A stretch of DNA of 64,000 nucleotides from UBA7396 sp964527685 (GTDB lineage: Bacteria > Patescibacteriota > Gracilibacteria > BD1-5 > UBA6164), in the NCBI GenBank assembly GCA_964527685.1, contig CAZGOC010000002.1, positions 121,806 through 185,805 on the forward strand. Direction: 5' to 3'. The number at the start of each line of letters is the position of its first letter. Within the stretch, counting starts at the first letter, position 1. Shown here piece after piece: positions 40,959 through 54,000 of this stretch. Both the position numbers and the translations under genes were made by a program. Under the pieces are notes generated by a model. The model was given only the letters and a program-made list of their open reading frames with translations, ran no database searches and was not told the DNA's origin.

Positions 40959-41567
40959 ATGTTTGATATCTGAATAGATGAAGCTTGAAGGTGACCTTGG
41001 GCTTGAATGGTTGTTGCAAGTAGCTTTGTGTTGCTTGACAAAAATAAATTTCCAAAAAACTTACTTGAAATTATCACAGATAGTAAAAAAGTTACACAAA
41101 AAAATAGAGAAAAAATATTTTTTGAATTAATTAAACTATCTAGTTTAGGGATAGTTTCTTTTTGAGTTTGAGTTGTTGATAATTATTTAATTGATGAAAT
41201 AAATATAAAACAAGCAAACAAAGAAGCAATGAGAAGAAGTTTAGTTGAAATAGAAAGAAAAATATGAATTGAAAATATTAAAAATATATTAATTGACTGA
41301 AATGATAATTATGATTTTACTTGATTTGTAAAGCCACAATTTATTATAAAATGAGATCAAAAAATCTTTGAAATATCTTGTGCTTCGATTATTGCAAAAG
41401 TTTTTCGTGATAAATTAATTGATACATACTCTCTACTTTATCCTGATGTTTGATTTGAAAAACATAAATGATATGGAACTAAACTACATAAAGATTATTT
41501 AGAAAATAGCAAAAAAATTACTTGAATACATAGAATCTCATATAAACCTATAAAAAATTTAATTTAA
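40959..41567 (+). CDS. rnhB: ribonuclease HII
   Basis: 202 residues. Catalytic motif I GIDEAGRGPWAG (residues 5-16), TDSKKVTQKNRE, a degenerate strand region LIDGNDNYDF, ISCASIIAKVFRDKLID and FEKHKGYGTKLHKDYLE. The DEDD acidic residues Asp7, Glu8, Asp in LIDGN and Asp in RDKL are present. It removes RNA primers and misincorporated ribonucleotides from DNA. Middle gene of a three-gene operon. Confidence 0.95.
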
Positions 41568-41570
41568 AAA

Positions 41571-42266
41571 ATGCAAAGAATAGACAAATATTTATCAAAT
41601 TTATGACTTATTTCAAGAAAAGATATTAATAAAGTATTAAAAAATAATTTATTATTTGTTAATGATTTATTAGTAAAAGACAAAGATTTTAAAGTAAATT
41701 TTTGAGATATAATTACTTTTTGAGAGCAAAAAATAGAAGTTTTAGAGTATATTTATATTTTACTTAATAAACCTACTTGATATGTTTCATCTCAAGTTGA
41801 TGAATGATGACACAAAAGTTTTAAATATTTACTAGAAAATTGTGTTTATAAAGATTTATTACATGTAGTTTGAAGGCTTGATTTTGATACAACTTGATTT
41901 TTATTACTTACAAATAATTGAGATTTTACTCATAGTATTATAAATCCTAAAAAAGATATTTTTAAAAAATACCTAGTTACTTCAGCATTAGATATATCAA
42001 AAGAGGATATAAATAAATTAATTTCTTGAGTTTTGGTTGACTGAGAAATTACAAAAAAAGCAAAAGTTGAAGTTATAGAAAAAAATCAAATTTATCTAAG
42101 TATATCTCAAGGTAAATTTCATCAAGTTAAAAAAATGCTTAAAGCAATTGATAATGAAGTGATTTCTTTAAAAAGAGTTGCAATTTGAGAATTAGAATTA
42201 TGAGATTTAAAGGAGTGAGATTGGAAATATTTAAATCAAAGTGAAATAAAAAAACTGTTTTTGTAA
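41571..42266 (+). CDS. 16S/23S rRNA pseudouridine synthase, RsuA/RluB family
   Basis: 231 residues. N-terminal S4 RNA-binding domain (MQRIDKYLSNLGLISRKDIN), then the catalytic domain with YILLNKPTGYVSSQVDEGGH and the hallmark VVGRLDFDTTGFLLLTNNGD holding the nucleophile Asp (GRLD). The C-terminal motif GKFHQVKKMLKAIDNEV completes the RsuA/RluB/E/F group. It modifies rRNA during ribosome assembly; which position cannot be told. Starts 3 bases after the rnhB stop. Confidence 0.93.
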
Positions 42267-42279
42267 ACAGTTTTTTTAT
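42250..42279. terminator. bidirectional terminator
   Basis: AAAAAACTGTTT, TTGT loop, AAACAGTTTTTT. The stop codons of both converging genes lie within it. Confidence 0.88.
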
Positions 42280-43553
42280 TTAATTAAATAATTAGGTCAT
42301 TTAGAGTAAATATTTTTTCCATCTTTTGATACTATTGCAGGGATTATGACATCACATTTTCTGATAGATGCTAAAAAATCAATACTATAATCACAAGGAC
42401 AAGTATTACAAGCGATATTTCCATATATAGATGAATTATTTTTTGGAGTTAAACATACATCAGTTTTATTTTTTGGTGTAAAAAAACTTTTATCTACTTC
42501 ACAAAATCAATTAGTTGAACAAATAAATCAAGATTTACAAGTATTTTTTTCACTATTTACTAAACAACTTTCTTGTAAAATAGGGCATCAGTCATTTTTT
42601 ATATCTCAAAAAGTAGTTGGGCATTTATCTTTGTTGTCAAAAACTAAGTCTTTATCTGAGTCTATTTTTGATAAATCCTTTTTTACCTCAACTGAAGTTT
42701 CAGCACTTAAAGTTGTTTTGTCTTTTTTTGTAACTTTTAAAGTGATATTATAAAACCCTGGTTTTGTAAAAGTATTTTCATCAGTTTTTTTGTTTGATTT
42801 TTTACCATCTCAAAAATTCCATTCATAACTACATTCTTCACAAATAGATATATTTGTATTAAAAGTTACTTTTAAAGGAGCTTCTCAAGATTTCTTACTT
42901 AAATTTATTAAATTATCTTTATTGTTAAAACAAGGATTTATTTTTGATATAATATAAGCAAGGTTTAAAAATTCTTGATTTGTTATATTTTTTTTAGGAT
43001 TTAGATTTCAATTTTGATCTAAAGAAATTAAATGAGTTTTAAACTCTTTTCAATAAATATCATATTCATTATATTCAAATTCAAGTGCTTTTTTTAGATA
43101 TCAATAGTAAAAATTAGCCTCTCAAGAGTTGTTTTTTGGGGAAACATCTTTTGTTAGATTTTCAGTTAAAAGTCAATTTTTGATTAAATTTAAAGTAGAG
43201 TTGTTTTCACTTTCTGTAAAAAGATTTGATTTTTTTAATAAAACATAAACAGCCTCTTCTAAAGAGATATTATTTGAATTATTTGCATAAATATCAAAAG
43301 TTTTTGTTTCTATTTCACATGAAATTTTTGATGAAATTTTAAATAAATTATTTTTAGTTAATAATCAACTTGGATTAAAATTTCAGTTTTCATCAGGAGT
43401 TATAGCTCATTTATTATATAAATCTTGCAATTTATCATAACTAGGTGAGCTTTTTGAAATATCTTTAAATACATTTTCTATTTTATCCAAAGCAAAAACT
43501 TTTAAAAAAAGTATTGAAATAATTATTATAAGAAAAAATTTAATTTTATTCAT
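42276..43553 (-). CDS. secreted SLH/PKD surface protein with calcium-binding repeat
   Basis: A 425-residue protein. Signal peptide FFLIIIISILFLKVFALDK. SLH-like segments follow, for example FKDISKSSPSYDKLQDLYNK and KGAITPDENGNFNPSG (residues 27-70) and a second set near 160-210. A PKD domain lies near 230-290 (SCEYSYEWNFGDG-like core: CSYEWNFGDGKKS). Then come a thrombospondin type-3-like Ca-binding motif (DSDKDLVFDNKDKCP) and a Cys-rich C-terminus with about ten Cys. SLH domains bind cell-wall glycans, so it is probably a wall-associated adhesin or S-layer-linked protein. It precedes the SpoU gene only in map order; the two are on the same strand. Confidence 0.82.
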
Positions 43554-43563
43554 TTTTTAAAAA

Positions 43564-44010
43564 TTAACTAATAGCATACATAACAATTCAAGCAGCAACT
43601 GATACATTTAATGAATTTTTTTGTCATTTCATAGGTATTATAACATGTTTATCACAAAAATCCAAAACTTTTTGAGAAACTCCTAAAACTTCATTTCACA
43701 TTATAAGACAAATATTTTCTAAATTTTGATTAAACAATTCTCTATAATCAATAGCAGTATCTGTTAATTCAACAGCATAGATTTTGTATCACATATTTTT
43801 TAATTGATCTAAAACTTCATCTATATCTTCATAATATTCCCAATCTATATAGTTTTGTGCTCAAAGAGCTGTTTTTGCTATATCAGATCTTGGAGGAGTT
43901 GGAGTGTGTCAGGTTAGAATTACTTTATCAAATCAAGCTCAGTCAGCATTTCTAAATATTGCTCAAACATTTTGCATTGAACGAATTGACTCAAGTAGGA
44001 TTATTTTCAT
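43564..44010 (-). CDS. SpoU/TrmH family RNA 2'-O-methyltransferase
   Basis: 148 residues, the short TrmL-like size. SPOUT knot motifs are NVGAIFRNADGAGFDKVIL near residue 15, CLIMGNEVLGVSQKVLD near 100 and IPMKGQKNSLNVSVAAGIVM at the end, which bind S-adenosylmethionine and RNA. Methylates ribose in tRNA or rRNA. It is the first gene of a probable two-gene minus-strand unit with the SLH/PKD gene 10 bases later, an odd pairing likely due to compactness. Confidence 0.92.
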
Positions 44011-44273
44011 AAATTTTTTAATTATTTTTAACTTAAATAAATAATATATTAAATTTAAAAAATACAAATTTTAATTAAACAATATTTAAAACAAATATAA
44101 TTAAATAGTCAAGCAAAAAAGTTGTATTTTTTTTTAAATATATGATATGATTATATTACTTAGAATTTTTTATGCACTTTAATTAAAAATTAACTTGTAG
44201 TTGTAAAAAATCTTACTTTTGCTTTTATAAGAGTTAAAGCCAAAAACTTAAAAAAGCATAACCAAATAATTAG
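44011..44273. other. divergent intergenic region, no gene seen
   Basis: 263 bases of AT-rich sequence separating the SpoU gene and the VirD4-like gene. It must hold both promoters, but no pair of boxes stands out enough to assign. Confidence 0.4.
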
Positions 44274-46640
44274 ATGAATAATAAAGTTTTACTTGAAATA
44301 TTGATTGATAAACAAAATGAAAAAGGTGCTAGTATTTTTGAAGAAATCTTGATAGTTTTACATAAAATCATAGAAGAAACTAAAACAAGTTTTAATAAAA
44401 TCAAGTATTCAAGGCCAAATTTTTCATTTGAAATAGCAAAAATCTGAAATAAAATCAGATTTTTTATAGTATCTGAAAAAAAATACACAAATTTTTTAAA
44501 AAACCAAATTTATGCTTATTTTCCAAATGTGTTATTTGTTGAAGTAGAGGATTATTTAAAAAATATTCCAAATGATAAAATACTTACTTGAAAAATATCT
44601 CTTGAAAAAAATATTTTATATCCTATAAAAACTTTTTCTCAAACAGATAAAATAGACCCATACTCATCGCTTACTTCAAATTTACTAAAAACTTGAAATA
44701 ACTCTCTTAATTCTATAGTTATAAATTTTTCTCCTATTCCTGATTTATTATGGAAAGAAAAGGCAATTGCTGCTCTTGAATTTGAAAAAAATCCACTTCC
44801 AGATTTTTTAAAAAAGATATTTATTTACACTAAAAAATTAAAATTTTTAATTTTACCATTATTTATTATTTTAAAATTTTTTAAATTCTTTTTTCCAAAA
44901 ACTGACAACCAAGAACAAGAAAGTAAACCATCTTTTGTAGATAGTTTAAATGAAGAAATAAAAAATAAATTAACTCTTGCTTGATATGAAGTTGGAATAA
45001 ATGTGTTTTGTGCTTCAAATGATGAAGTTTTAAATAATTTAAATATTAAAGAAATATCTCAAACTTTTGGAGTTTATTCAAATTTTTGATTTAATAGCTT
45101 TAAATTAGACAATATTTCAAAAAATATAGATGATATTTTAAAAATAAAACAAAGAGAAATTGATAAAAATATTATATTATCAACTAAAGAATTATCTCAA
45201 ATAGTTCATTTACCAACAACTTATGTTCAAACTCCTTGAGTTTCATGGATCTTGTCAAGGGCATTTGAACCACCTTTAAATTTACAAGTTTTCGATGATG
45301 AAACATCAAGTGATTTGACCCCTATTTGAAAGACAAATTTCAGACAAGAAAATATAAATTTTTGAATTTGACCAAGTGATAGAAGAAGGCATATGTATAT
45401 TATTTGAAAAACTTGAATGTGAAAATCTACATTGCTTGAAAATATGATTTTAGATGATATAAAAAAGTGAAGATGAGTAGCTGTAATTGACCCACATTGA
45501 GATTTAGCTGAAGCAATTATTTGAAATATACCAAAATCTCGTACTAATCAAACAATTATTTTTGACCCATCAGATAAAGACTGGCCAATTGCCTTTAATA
45601 TGCTTGATTCTGTTTCTCCTGAACACAGACCTTTAATAGCATCATGACTCGTAGGAATATTTAAAAAAATATTTTGAGATAGTTGGTGACCAAGACTTGA
45701 ACATACTTTAAGAAATACCATACTTGCTTTACTTGAATATTGAAATGCTACATTTATTTCAATACCTTTGATGCTTACATCAGAAAGTTATAGAAATAAA
45801 GTTGTATCTAAGATAAAAGATCCAGTTGTAAAATGATTTTGGAAAAATGAGTTTGCTCGTATGGCCCCAAATCAAAAAGTAGAAACTGCTTGACCTATAT
45901 TAAATAAAGTAGGGCAATTTTTATCAAGTTCAATTTTGAGAAATATACTAGGACAACCAAAAAACTCATTTAATTTAAGATGGGCAATGGATAATAAAAA
46001 AATAGTTATAATAAATCTATCAAAATGAAAAATATGAGAAGATGCATCAGCACTTTTGTGATCAATGATGGTAACAAAATTTCAAATGGATGCTATGAGT
46101 AGAGCAGATATTGCAGAAAAAGATAGAGAAGATTTTTATTTATATGTAGATGAATTTCAAAATTTTGCAACAGATAGTTTTGCAACTATTTTAAGTGAAG
46201 CAAGAAAATATAAATTAAATCTAGTTATGGCAAATCAATATATAGACCAAATGACAGAAACTGTTAAATGAGCTGTTTTTTGAAATGTTTGAAGTATAGT
46301 ATCATTTCAAGTTTGATATCATGATGCTATGATTATGAAAGAAGTTTTTTGACAAGATATAGAAAATGATGATTTAACAAATTTAAAAAAATATTCAATT
46401 TATATAAAACAATTAATTGATTGAATGCCATCAAAAGTATTTTCTTGAGATACTTTGCCTCCATATCCAATTTCAAGTGAAGTGTTTGAAACAAGATATA
46501 AAAAAATACTACAAGTTTCAAGAGAAAAATATTCATCTTCAAAAGAAATTGTAGAACAAAAAATATATAAATCAATTAAAGATATTGAAGAACAAGAAGA
46601 AAAACTAAAAATTTTAAAAGAAAATTCTAAAAAGAAGTAG
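44274..46640 (+). CDS. VirD4/TraD-like type IV secretion or conjugation ATPase
   Basis: A 788-residue protein. The N-terminal 170 residues are soluble and novel. Residues about 190-210 are hydrophobic (LKFLILPLFIILKFFKFFF), giving a membrane anchor. The ATPase domain has Walker A GIGPSDRRRHMYIIGKTGMG-KST near residue 376, VAVIDPHGDLAE, TIIFDPSDKDWPIAFNML and Walker B FYLYVDEFQNFAT near 621, then the QxxDQM-like sensor NQYIDQMTETVKGAVFGNVG. This is the coupling-protein/HerA group that moves DNA or proteins through type IV secretion systems. No other VirB gene is in the window. Followed by a LemA-like gene on the same strand. Confidence 0.82.
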
Positions 46641-46774
46641 GGTTTAAATAAAAATCTATTTAATTTATTTTCTTTAAAAATATAAATATATCTTTTATGT
46701 AATAAATTATTTTTTGATTTTTAAAAAATAAATATTACTATTAAATTAAGTTATTAATTGATAAAACTACTCTA

Positions 46775-47272
46775 ATGATATATATAATTTTAATAATTAT
46801 AATTTTAATAATTATATTTAATTTATTTTTAATAAATTTAAATAACAAAGTTTTAAAATTAGAAAAAATAATTATTTTACTTTTTGAAAAAAGAACTAAT
46901 TTAGTTCCTTCTCTTTATGAAATAACAAAAAAATATTTAAATAAACATGAAGAAGTTTTTGAAGAAATTTTAAAACTAAGAAAAAAAGAATTTATTAATT
47001 ATAATGAAGATTTTTTAATTAAAATATCTAATGAAATATTAATACACCATGAATTAAATTTTATTTTTAAAGTATCATTAACCCACTTAAAAATACAAAA
47101 AAATGAAAGATTTTTATTAATTAAAGATTTATTTTTAGATAATAGTTTTGAAATTTGAGAAAAAATAAAATTGTATAAAGAAGCTATAAAATTTTTAAAT
47201 AAATTAATTTTTTTTAAAAATTTTACTATTATTTGATATTTTTTAAATGTAGAATATAAAAAAGAAATATAA
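46775..47272 (+). CDS. LemA-like membrane protein
   Basis: 165 residues. An N-terminal membrane helix (YIILIIIILIIIFNLFLINL) is followed by the LemA signature KRTNLVPSLYEITKKYLNKH (compare dLiPnLvetvkgya.HE) and a helical bundle (KLRKKEFINYNEDFLIKISN). LemA proteins are bitopic with a four-helix extracytoplasmic domain; their role is unclear. It is slightly shorter than typical LemA (about 185). No promoter of its own is evident in the 134-base spacer after the ATPase gene. Confidence 0.7.
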
Positions 47273-47301
47273 AAAACTTTATCAATTTGATAAAGTTTTT
47301 T
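47271..47301. terminator. bidirectional terminator
   Basis: AAAAAACTTTATCAA and TTGATAAAGTTTTTT arms, nearly the same hairpin as at 32191. It serves the LemA-like gene and the converging bL25 gene. Confidence 0.88.
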
Positions 47302-47325
47302 ATATTTCTTTTTTATAAATTTTTA

Positions 47326-47946
47326 TTATTCAGCTTTAGCTTTTGGGTCTTCTGGTAAGTTAGAAACTGGAGCTTCATTTGAAATAACTTCTTCTTTAGC
47401 TTTTACAGCAACTGCAATTACTTCTTCTTTATGAGTTAATAATTCATATTTTGAAGAAATATTTAAGTCAGATACTTTTATATTATCTCATGATTTTTCA
47501 AGTTTTGATAAATCAACTTCAAAGTTATCAACTAAATCAGTAGCTAAACATCTAACTTCTATTTGTTTTAAAACTTCTTCAATAATAGCTCATTCATCTG
47601 ATTTTGCTTTTGCATTTCAAACAAATACTAATGGAATTAATGATGTGATTTTTTCTCAAGCAGCAATAGCTAGAAAGTCAACATGGATTATATCTCAAGT
47701 TACAGGGTGTTTTTGAACTTCATGAAATAAAACATCCATTTTTTTTCATTCTACATCTAAACTAACAACATGATTTACTCAAGCAACTCTAAATGCTTTT
47801 AGAGTGTCTGATGCTCATAGTTTTAAACTAATTGCTTGTTGTTTTTTACCATACACAACTGCTGGAATGTTTTTTGAAGATCTTAAAGCTTTTAAATCTT
47901 CATTTTTTTCTCTTTTTAAGCTTTGTAATACTATTTTTTTATCCAT
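47326..47946 (-). CDS. rplY: 50S ribosomal protein bL25 (CTC family)
   Basis: 206 residues. N-terminal 5S-rRNA-binding domain (VLQSLKREKNEDLKALRSSK, IPAVVYGKKQQAISL), the conserved HEVQKHPVTGDIIHVDFLAI near residue 75 and a C-terminal TL5/CTC domain (IPLVFVGNAKAKSDEGAIIE). The tail is acidic and Lys-rich. It is the long stress-type (Ctc) form. An upstream in-frame ATG (48036) would add a hydrophobic extension unlike the family, so ATG 47946 is preferred. Confidence 0.95.
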
Positions 47947-48017
47947 ATACAAGTTAAATGATTTAAAATATAAAAATGTCAATTTATTTAAAAATAAAAT
48001 GCCAAAAGATTTTATAT

Positions 48018-48052
48018 AAAAAAGAAAAAATATCAAATTATTTTTTCTTTTT
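48018..48052 (-). terminator. A/T-only hairpin, possible terminator of the giant gene
   Basis: AAAAAGAAAAAATA and TATTTTTTCTTTTT arms with a 6-base loop, between the stop of the giant gene (48080) and the bL25 start. Weak stem, but in the right place. Confidence 0.55.
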
Positions 48053-48079
48053 TATATTTTTTAATTAAGGTATTTAAAA

Positions 48080-51000
48080 CTATTTATCTAATTTTTTTAA
48101 AACAGATTTTAGTAAAATAGATTGTTTTACATATTTATTTTTCAAAGTTTGATATTTCTTTTCAGCAACTTCTAAATTATATTTAGAAATAATAAACTCA
48201 TTAATTATATTTATATATCTTTTTTTATCAATATAATTTAATTTTGATTTAGCTATTTCTATAGATAATTTCCATGTCATACTAGAATCTTTGTATCATT
48301 TTATATAAACAATATCAAGTCATAAATATTGACTATGTTTAATTCTAGCTTCTGTCATTAATTTTTTTCTAAGAAGTTCTCAAATAGTTTTTTTAGTTTT
48401 AGATATACTATCAGCATCAGTTATGATTTGTTTTACATCTTCAATTTCTGAAGTAATAGATGAACTAGGTTTAATTCAACAACTTTTATCATAATAATTT
48501 GGAGAATAATCTCAAGTTGGACAATAATCAATTGTCACTCAACCTCATCATCCACCTCCTCAAGATGAACTTGTTTGTTGTATAGTTTGTTCAGAAACAA
48601 GTGCAAAATCTGTAAAATGAAGAGTTTTTATAATTATATCGCTTCAAGAAGTATAAGCACAAACTGGTGTAGTAGTATAATTTGGAGTACAATCCCCTAC
48701 TTCAATATTTTTTATAGTCCATGTTGAAGTTCATGTTTTTCTATAAGCAAATTTTGAATATCAAGTATTATATCAAACAAATTTAATTTTTGCTGGTTTA
48801 TCTAAAATAATTGTTGGAGTTCCTCAAATAGTTATTGCAGGAGAAAATATTTGTTTTATATTTCAAACTATTTGCTCTCCTCAAGATATTAATTTCTTTT
48901 CAAATACTATTGTTCAGGTTGTTGTATAAAAATTAATTGGATTATCTAATTCAATTTGTGGTAAAGTTGCTCCTCAAGTTAATACATTTGATATTAAGCC
49001 TCAAGTAAAATAATAATATAATTGATTATTTGGTAGAGTTTCTCAAATTAACTCAAATCAACTTCAAACTGTTATAGATCAAGATAATACAACTCAAGAA
49101 TTAGAAGCAGGTAAATTTGTAATATCTAATTTCGTAGTAGCATTTGGATCAAGTATAACCGGTATAGTATCAATAGATGTAACAGTTGTTTGATAATTAT
49201 TTCCTAAATTATCTGTTGTATCAATAAAATAATAATAAGTTTTTGTAGAATCAAATCCAGATATAATTCAAGAATGAGTTAATCAAGAAGTAGATCAACT
49301 TGCAACTAATGTTGCTAGTACATTACTACCTGACCCGATGTAAATTACTCAATTACTTGTTTCATTTGTATCAAATGAGTAAGTAAATGTCATAATTCCA
49401 GAATTAACTGCTTGTGATGTAGTTATATTTGAAATAACTGGAGCTACATTATCATGAAGTATATTTAATACTCAAGTTGAAATATTTCAAGCAACATCTG
49501 TTACAGATAAATTAATAGTATTTAAAGTATTTAAAGCAAGTGGGAAAGTTAAAGTAAAGTTTCAAGTAGAACTTGCTGTAGAGTTTATTATATTAACTCA
49601 GTTATTAGCAGAAATAACTGCTAAATTTTCAGTATCTCAAGTTAAAATAGCATTAGCTTGGGTTGTAGTTGTAGGATAAGCAAAGTTAGTAATAACAGGT
49701 TTTACATCATCATGATTTACAACAAATCCTCAAGTAGCTGTAGTTAATGTAGAATCAGTAGAAGAAACAACGATATTATTTGACGAGTTTTTATTTAAAG
49801 TTACAATTCATGTAAAACTTCCGTCATTTAATGCTGTTAAATTTACAACTCAACTTCATCAAGTAACAACTAAGTTTGCATTTGCTTTTGTAGTTCAACT
49901 AAATACAAACATATCAGTATTTACATCGTTAACTGCATTACTTAAAATATTTACAAAGTTAACAACTGGATCTTGAACTATTGCAAAACTTCAAGTTCAA
50001 ATATTTCAAGCTATATCAGTAGAAGTTATAGATAAAGTATTTAATACTCAAGGGTTTAAATTAACCACTATATTAAAGTTTCATAGCCCATCAGATACTC
50101 AAACAAAACTTCCTGACCCTCAAGTTATATTTAATACACTATTACTTTCAGTTGTTCAAACTAAATTTATTGCTAAATTATTTGTTGGAGCATTTGAAGT
50201 AGTTATATTAATTGTTGGAGCAATATTATCATGTGTAACAAGTATATTTCAAGTTAATACATTTCAAACAATATCTGTTGAAGTAACTAAAATATCATTT
50301 AAAGTATTTTGAGTTAATGTGTAATTACTTAAGAAATCTCAATTTCATAATACAGTTGCATTATTTCATCATATATCTACTGTTGCACCAATTTTTGTAG
50401 ATCAAGTAATTGAAATATTTGCAAGATTTGTAGTTTGGTTTGGTGTAGAAATAATTAAACTATTTGGAGTACTATCCTCAGTTATAACAATTCAAGTATT
50501 AGATGAATTTCAAGCTAAATCTGTAACAGTTAAATTAATATTATTTACAGTTTGTTGCCCTACTGCTTGGTCAAGCAATACATTTATATTAAATAATCAC
50601 AAATTGTCAGATGATCAAGTGTATGTATTTCATGCATTTGTTATAGTAATATTTGAATTACTTTCAGTAGTTCCTGAAATATTTATACTTCAAATATTAA
50701 CTATTGATGGCAATGGATTTAATACAATATTTGGAGCTATACTATCTTGCACAATTACTATTCAAGTTTGAGTTGTATAATTTCAAGCTAAATCTGTCAA
50801 TACTATTGAGAAGTTATTTGCAGAATTTAAAGCAAGTGGTAAGTTTAATGATATATTTCAGCTTCAATCAGTCATTCAACTTGCTACTAGTGATATTCAA
50901 GAAAAAGCTTCTACAAGTAATCCTAATTCACTTCAAAGATTTACATTTCAAGTTAATGAATTAGTAGATGCAGGGTATGAAATACTATTAATTACTGGTG

Positions 51001-54000
51001 ATAAATTGTCATGATTTATAGTTACTTGAGCAAATGATATATTTCAAACTAAATCAGTAGCTATAACATCTATTAAATTAGAAGTATTTTGATTTAAAAT
51101 AACTATTCAAGAAAAAGCTCAAGATCAATCAGAAATAGTGTTTACAATTCAATTTCAAACTATTTGTACTTGTGTATTTGATTCTGTAGTTCATTCTATT
51201 AACACAGTATTATTATTAATAGTTATTCAAGATTGTGTTAAAATAGTTAATACTGGAGCAGTATTATCAACTATCACAAATCCAGAAACTATTTGAGAAA
51301 TATTTCAAAAGTCATCTATTGAAACTATGTTATACAATCAATCAGAAATTCAAGATGGTGGAGTAATATTATATGAAGCTCAAGCTAAAGCTCAAGTCAT
51401 GACTATAAATCAACTTCAAGCATTAACTAAATTAAGTAAATCTCAAGTAGAAGTTACAACTGATCATGATAATACAGCATATATATCTCAACTTTCACTA
51501 ATAGTTAAACTTCAAGTTGATACATCTCATGCTTTTAAAGTTTCGTTAACAACTGTATCAACAGAAATAATTGGTGGATTTAAGTCTAATACTTGTGAAT
51601 CATAGCTAAATGCAACTCAAGGAACTACTGAAGTAAGTTCAATATATGTCACTCAAGTTGAAACTATTACTCAAGTATTAGAAATTGAAGAGTAAATTCC
51701 ATTAACTACATCAGTTAAAGTATCTCAAGAAGCAGTTAAATAATCATAATTTATTCAGTTAATTACTGTTCTAAATACTATTTCTTCTCTTAAAAGTCAT
51801 CCTGGAGTAAATTTAGTAATTTGAGCTACCGCTGGAACATTTGTAATTGTTTCAATAGGTAGCATATTATTTACTAATGAAACACTACTAACTGTAAATG
51901 GTACTCAAGCAGTCGAACTTATTAAGTGAATTTTTGAACTTCAATAAGTTGCTACTACTTCTGGAGTAGAGGTATTTATATTGTTTAATAAATTATTAAT
52001 TGTAGTTATTTCATCTCAAGTAAAACTTTCAGTTATTCAAGTGCCATTAACTGTAAATGAAATTGTATCTCATAAAACTAAAGTTGGAATAGTTATTTCT
52101 GTTTCTTGTTTCACAGCTACTACATTTGGTTGAATTTCGCTAGATATAGATGAATTTTCTAAAGAAAAACTATTAACAGTAAATGGAATTCAAGCAATAT
52201 TTGCAGTAAATATTATATCATTTCAAACATTTGATAAAGTTACTCAAGTTTGAGAAGAATTAACTTGTGATATAAAATCATTTACAGTAGTTATGTGAAT
52301 TCCTGAAAATACTTGATTATAAGTATTTCAATTTAAAACTAAAGTTATAGTATCTCAAGTGATAAAATTTCTTTGTAAAGTTAAAGAGTCTATTTGAGTT
52401 TGAGCAAAAATATTTTGAATTTTATTAATACTTGAATAAGTTGTAGAAATAGTTAAAGTTGCTCCACTAAAGGCATTTCCAGGAACTGAAGCAATAATAA
52501 TGAAAGTTGAATCTCAGTCAAAAGTTGAACTAACTTCAGCTAAATTATCAATTTGAGTATTTAAATCTTGTAAAGTTGTTGTTTTATCAGTGTTAAATAT
52601 TCAAGTTAAAGTATGTCAAGCTATATCTAAATTATAAGCATCTCAAGATTTTAATTCCCTATTTACAACTAATTTATCTATTTGAGCTCCACTATTTACA
52701 TTTGCAACTTCTATACTAGAGTTTATAACTGAACCTGTAGCTAAAAATGATGCAGTAAATGGAGTTCAAGCAGTTTTTGATGTAATAGTAAATGTCTTTG
52801 AAGTTATATCAACAGAAGAGTTAACTCATACTAAATCATTAATTTTTGTATTTAACAAAGAAAGAGTTGTTGTTTCATCAGTTGTAAAACTTTGAGATAT
52901 TTGAGTTCAATTTACATTAACTACTAAATCATCTCAAGATGAAACACTAAAAGGTATAGTCAAATCATCTACTTGTGCTTGAGATGAAATATTTAAATCT
53001 ATAGGGGTAACAGATGAATTATTTGTTATTTTTAAACTATCAACACTAAATGAATTTCATGCATTTTTTGCCTCAAGTACAAGTCCTAAACTTCAAGATA
53101 ATGAAGCATTTACTTGTGTTGATGATGTGATATTTATAGCTAAATCACTAAGTGATCAAGTTGCAGAAACTACAGTTGTATCAACACTTATTTCAATCAA
53201 ATCATTAGGTAAAATTGTTGAAGGAAAATTAATTATTTTTTTCTCAGCTACAGCTACAACATTTGATATAACTAAAGTAGATGAAATAGTATTTTCAAAA
53301 CTAGTTGAAGAGATATTAAATATTTTATTTAAATCTGATGTAATTGTAATTACATTATTTGATCCAGTTGCTGATAAATCAGGAAGTGCATCAATTTGAG
53401 AAACTAAGTTATCAAATGAAACTCAAGAACTAGATAGATAATTTTGAGTAACAGTTATTCAATTAATTACAGTTTTAAATGTATCTCATAAAGCAAAGTC
53501 TCTTGGTAAAGTCAATGTATCAATTTGATTTTGAGCAGTAACTCAAGCTTGATCAATCACAGATAAAGCGTCTACTCATCCTGAATATGAAAAATTAATA
53601 TTTCCATTTATTCAATTACTTGCAGTTGCAATAACTTTATTTCAAGTTCAAGATAAAACTAGACTTCATTCAGTTATATCAGATATACCATAAACTGATT
53701 TCACTAATGCAGTTAGAGTCGCAATATCTAAAATATTTGCTGAGTCAATATTAGCTACATTATCACTACAATCAAAGTCATTTCAAGCTCAACCAGTAAA
53801 AGCGATATTACAATCTCATAAATTTACATAATCTCAAGTTGAAGTTAAAGAATTGAAATCAAAAAAAACAGATGCTTTTGTTTCTAAAACTCAACTTTGA
53901 GTATTTACACTATTAATATTTGCTCAAGTTGTAGTAATAGTTCAAACACTAAATCAATTTCAAGCTGTAGTTGCTTCAATAGAAATAGTTTTTCAAGATA

